Assembly (NCBI GenBank): GCA_004172865.1 | Contig: SEBV01000007.1 | Span: forward strand, 248,001-312,000 | Direction: 5' to 3' | From: Gammaproteobacteria bacterium | GTDB taxonomy: Bacteria; Pseudomonadota; Gammaproteobacteria; Pseudomonadales; Cellvibrionaceae | Length of the DNA stretch: 64,000 nt | Position numbers and translations under genes: made by a program | Shown here: positions 61,516-64,000 of the stretch, in pieces | Position numbering within the stretch: the first letter of the stretch is position 1 | How the letters are laid out: the number at the start of each line of letters is the position of its first letter | Notes under the pieces: model-generated | What the model was told of the DNA's origin: nothing | Seen by the model: only the letters and a program-made list of their open reading frames with translations | Databases searched by the model: none

Positions 61516-64000
61516 GTGGAAAAGGCCTTGAGTGAATATCAAAAAAAACGAAATTTCAAGTTAACTTCTGAGCCTTCAGGTCACCTCGACACTGGTAAAC
61601 GTAAAAGTAGTGCCCATGCCTTACGCTTCGTAATTCAAAAGCATGATGCACGACGGTTGCATTATGATTTTCGTTTGGAAATGGACGGTACTTTAAAAAG
61701 CTGGGCAATTCCTAAAGGCCCAAGTCTTGACCCGAAAGATAAACGCCTTGCGGTACATGTTGAAGATCATCCCATTAGCTATGGAACTTTTGAAGGTTCA
61801 ATCCCGCACGGTCAGTATGGTGGTGGTGACGTAATTGTTTGGGATCACGGCGTTTGGCAACCGCATGGTGACCCTTTAGACACTTATAAATCCGGCAAAT
61901 TAAAATTTACGCTTATTGGAGAAAAACTCACTGGAGAATGGGCGCTGGTGCGAACTCACCTGCGCGGCAGTGGCGATAAAGAGCAATGGCTCTTAATTAA
62001 AGAGCACGATGATGTTGCACGGCCGTCGTCTGAATACGACATAGTGAGTGAACTGCCGCAAAGTGTTTTATCGGGAGCGGTAATTAAACCGAAAAATGCC
62101 GAGAAAAAAATATCCCCCAAACCCGCGAAAAAAAAAGTTGCCAAACCTGTTAAAAAAGTTGGCTCTCTAAAAAAAGTCATTTTGCCGAAAACACTTTCCC
62201 CTGAACTTGCAATCTTGGTAAGCGCTCCTCCGACTGGCGAATGGCTGTATGAAATCAAATACGATGGCTATCGCATTCTCACTCGTATTCAGGATGGCGA
62301 AGTAAAGCTATTTACCCGAAATGGTCACGATTGGACTGACCGCTTGCCACTACAAGCGGAAGCCATAGCCGCGTTGAATTTGGGCGATTCCTGGCTAGAT
62401 GGTGAAGTAGTCGTGTTGAACGATGAAGGCTTGCCTGATTTTCAAGCCCTGCAAAATGCTTTTGAAAAAACTGCTGCCATGAAAGGAAACGCTAAAGAAA
62501 AAGGCAAAGAAAATGAGAGCAAAAGTATTCACTACTATTTATTCGATGCGCCTTTCTTAAATGGTTTTGATTTGCGCAATGAGTCGCTTGAGTTGCGTCG
62601 CGCGGCGCTTGAAAAAATTATTCCAAAACGTGCGAAAAGCCCTTTGCGATTTTCATCTGCATTTGCCCATGGTCACGAAGATGTGCTTGCTAGCGCTTGT
62701 GCATTATCCCTAGAAGGCATTATTGGAAAAAGGGCAGGTAGCCACTATGTTACTGCGCGAAGTGGCGATTGGATAAAACTTAAATGTAAATTGCGGCAGG
62801 AATTTGTCATTGTTGGCTACACCAAGCCTCAAGGTTCACGCTCCGGTTTTGGAGCTTTGTTAATTGCAGTGCATGAGGAAATTGGAAAATCTGAATTGCG
62901 CTACGCGGGCAGGATAGGAACGGGATTTAATGAAGAGCTTTTGCAAGAACTTTATCAAAAATTAAAAAAATTGGAGCGAGACGATACACCTCTCGCACAC
63001 GGTTTAAATAATTTGCAGATGCGTGGCGTGCAATGGGTTACTCCTAAACTTATCTGCGAAGCGGAATTTGCCCAGTGGACTGGCGAAGGTGTTTTACGTC
63101 AAGCCGCTTTTGTCGCATTGCGCAGTGACAAGCCAGTAAAAGATATTATTCGCGAGCAAGCGAAATCTCCAAATAAACTTAAAGCGGAAGAATCTCCCAA
63201 GGAGAATATTAAGATGACTGCAAAAGCAGGTTCAGTAAGAGAGATTTCTTCAAAAGAAAGCTCTACAAAAGAAAGCTCTGCAAAAAAAAATCCTACAAAA
63301 AAGATCGTTGACAAAACCACTGCATCAAGCGACGAGAAAAAAGCTAAACCAAAAACCACAAAATCTGAAGCGCTGAAAGGCAAAAGTGAAAATTCGCAAG
63401 TCACAATAACGCATCCTGATCGCATTATTGATGCTGAATCGCAAGCGACCAAAAAAGATTTAGCAATATTTTACGGTGAAATATCCTCGTGGATTTTACC
63501 GCATCTCAATCACCGTCCTGTATCCATTTTACGCGCGCCGGAAGGAATTGCAGGTGAGCAGTTTTTTCAAAAGCATACCGAACATTTGGCGATTCCAAAT
63601 ATTAAGCATTTGGATAAATCTTTAGATCCAGGTCATGCTGCGCTAATGGAAATTGATTCAGCACAAGCCTTGGTTGGTGCGGTTCAAATGGGCACCGTTG
63701 AGTTACACACTTGGGGATCAACCAGCGATGCGATTGAAACGCCAGATCGCATCATCCTGGATCTCGACCCGGACCCGGCGTTACCCTGGCGCAGTGTGGT
63801 GGAAGCTACGCGTTTAACTCTTGCGATGTTGGAAGAATTACAACTGGATGCGTTTTTGAAAACCACTGGCGGTAAAGGCATGCATGTTGTTATTCCGCTA
63901 AAGCCGGATGCTGATTGGGAATACGTTAAAGAATTTTCTAAAACCATATCGCAATTTATGGAGCGACAAATCCCCGAGCGTTTTGTAGCTAAAATGGGCC
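61516..64000 (+). CDS. ligD: ATP-dependent DNA ligase LigD, 3' end outside window
   Basis: The frame runs open from a GTG at 61516 past the window end (about 828 codons seen). Order of domains is PE-Lig-Pol. Phosphoesterase: about 35-180, QKHDARRLHYDFRLEMDG and GPSLDPKDKR. Ligase: about 215-540, adenylated Lys248 in YEIKYDGYRI, then LDGEVVVL and the OB domain with KLKCKLRQEFVIVGY. A Lys/Ser/Thr/Glu linker (about 555-630, with repeats SSKESSTKESSAK) leads to the primase-polymerase, with Asp749-x-Asp751 in IILDLDPD and KTTGGKGMHVVIPL. The GTG is supported by GAGG in the ku tail, eight bases upstream. Ku-LigD repairs breaks without a template, useful in non-dividing cells. The polymerase domain is cut by the window edge. 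Confidence 0.95.
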   Translation, partial: MEKALSEYQKKRNFKLTSEPSGHLDTGKRKSSAHALRFVIQKHDARRLHYDFRLEMDGTLKSWAIPKGPSLDPKDKRLAVHVEDHPISYGTFEGSIPHGQYGGGDVIVWDHGVWQPHGDPLDTYKSGKLKFTLIGEKLTGEWALVRTHLRGSGDKEQWLLIKEHDDVARPSSEYDIVSELPQSVLSGAVIKPKNAEKKISPKPAKKKVAKPVKKVGSLKKVILPKTLSPELAILVSAPPTGEWLYEIKYDGYRILTRIQDGEVKLFTRNGHDWTDRLPLQAEAIAALNLGDSWLDGEVVVLNDEGLPDFQALQNAFEKTAAMKGNAKEKGKENESKSIHYYLFDAPFLNGFDLRNESLELRRAALEKIIPKRAKSPLRFSSAFAHGHEDVLASACALSLEGIIGKRAGSHYVTARSGDWIKLKCKLRQEFVIVGYTKPQGSRSGFGALLIAVHEEIGKSELRYAGRIGTGFNEELLQELYQKLKKLERDDTPLAHGLNNLQMRGVQWVTPKLICEAEFAQWTGEGVLRQAAFVALRSDKPVKDIIREQAKSPNKLKAEESPKENIKMTAKAGSVREISSKESSTKESSAKKNPTKKIVDKTTASSDEKKAKPKTTKSEALKGKSENSQVTITHPDRIIDAESQATKKDLAIFYGEISSWILPHLNHRPVSILRAPEGIAGEQFFQKHTEHLAIPNIKHLDKSLDPGHAALMEIDSAQALVGAVQMGTVELHTWGSTSDAIETPDRIILDLDPDPALPWRSVVEATRLTLAMLEELQLDAFLKTTGGKGMHVVIPLKPDADWEYVKEFSKTISQFMERQIPERFVAKMG

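Overview
The window looks like chromosome from a gammaproteobacterium close to Cellvibrio (Cellvibrionaceae). The best support is the pair of secreted pectin-degrading enzymes at 31.3-35.3 kb, each built as signal peptide, CBM2, poly-serine linker, CBM35, catalytic domain; that design with serine linkers is a hallmark of Cellvibrio-type polysaccharide degraders. recA, the photolyase and the trehalose/glycogen genes fit the same group. I see no rRNA, tRNA, CRISPR array, integrase, transposase or prophage gene.

Layout. 0-7 kb holds a small orphan gene, a frameshifted VOC-family gene, a nitroreductase, a large hybrid histidine kinase, a frameshifted small membrane protein gene and an Fe-S cluster photolyase. 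7-12.5 kb is a zinc-homeostasis island: a COG0523 GTPase, a ZrgA-like DUF2796 lipoprotein, a LolD/MacB-type ABC ATPase and permease, and two DUF3299 paralogues, with a 16-bp palindrome of Zur-box type in the divergent promoter. 12.5-13.7 kb is recA with a LexA box and a strong terminator. 14-20.5 kb carries a BON protein and a tightly overlapping signalling operon (CHASE3 hybrid kinase, response regulator-PAS, Crp/Fnr regulator). 21.3-31.2 kb holds a DUF3309 mini-protein, an almost 9-kb cyclic beta-1,2-glucan synthase gene and a glycine-zipper stress protein. 31.3-35.3 kb is the pectinase pair.

From about 36 kb to the end the window is dominated by stress-survival genes: hemerythrin, PRC-barrel, DUF883, BON, DUF4142, KGG-repeat and several very small membrane proteins, a GGDEF-EAL protein, an MscS channel, the glycogen/trehalose set glgA-treZ and treY-DUF2934-glgX-ybhP-clsB-ybhN, and the NHEJ pair ku-ligD (ligD runs off the end). 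The content resembles, from memory, the RpoS-dependent stress region of Pseudomonas aeruginosa (glgA-treZ-malQ-treY-glgX, clsB, ku, ligD), but malQ is absent between treZ and treY.

The most interesting observation is a recurring 19-bp motif, consensus GTGCGCTAACGNACNGATT, half palindromic (GTGCG...CGNAC). I found ten copies by eye. All are intergenic, nine lie about 55-260 bp upstream of a gene and in its orientation, and all precede stress-type genes (BON, DUF3309, membrane/hemerythrin operon, PRC-barrel, GGDEF-EAL, DUF883, treY operon, mscS, DUF4142, and the small gene before ku). It looks like the binding site or promoter element of one regulator that unites the small stress proteins, osmolyte synthesis and possibly NHEJ into a single regulon. 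I do not recognise the regulator.

Other points: two genes broken by single missing bases within 5 kb, a repeated two-hairpin intergenic element (13.8 and 43.7 kb), long perfect inverted repeats, a GGDEF-EAL protein whose receiver domain lacks its phospho-aspartate, and a 24-residue membrane protein gene with a textbook Shine-Dalgarno sequence.
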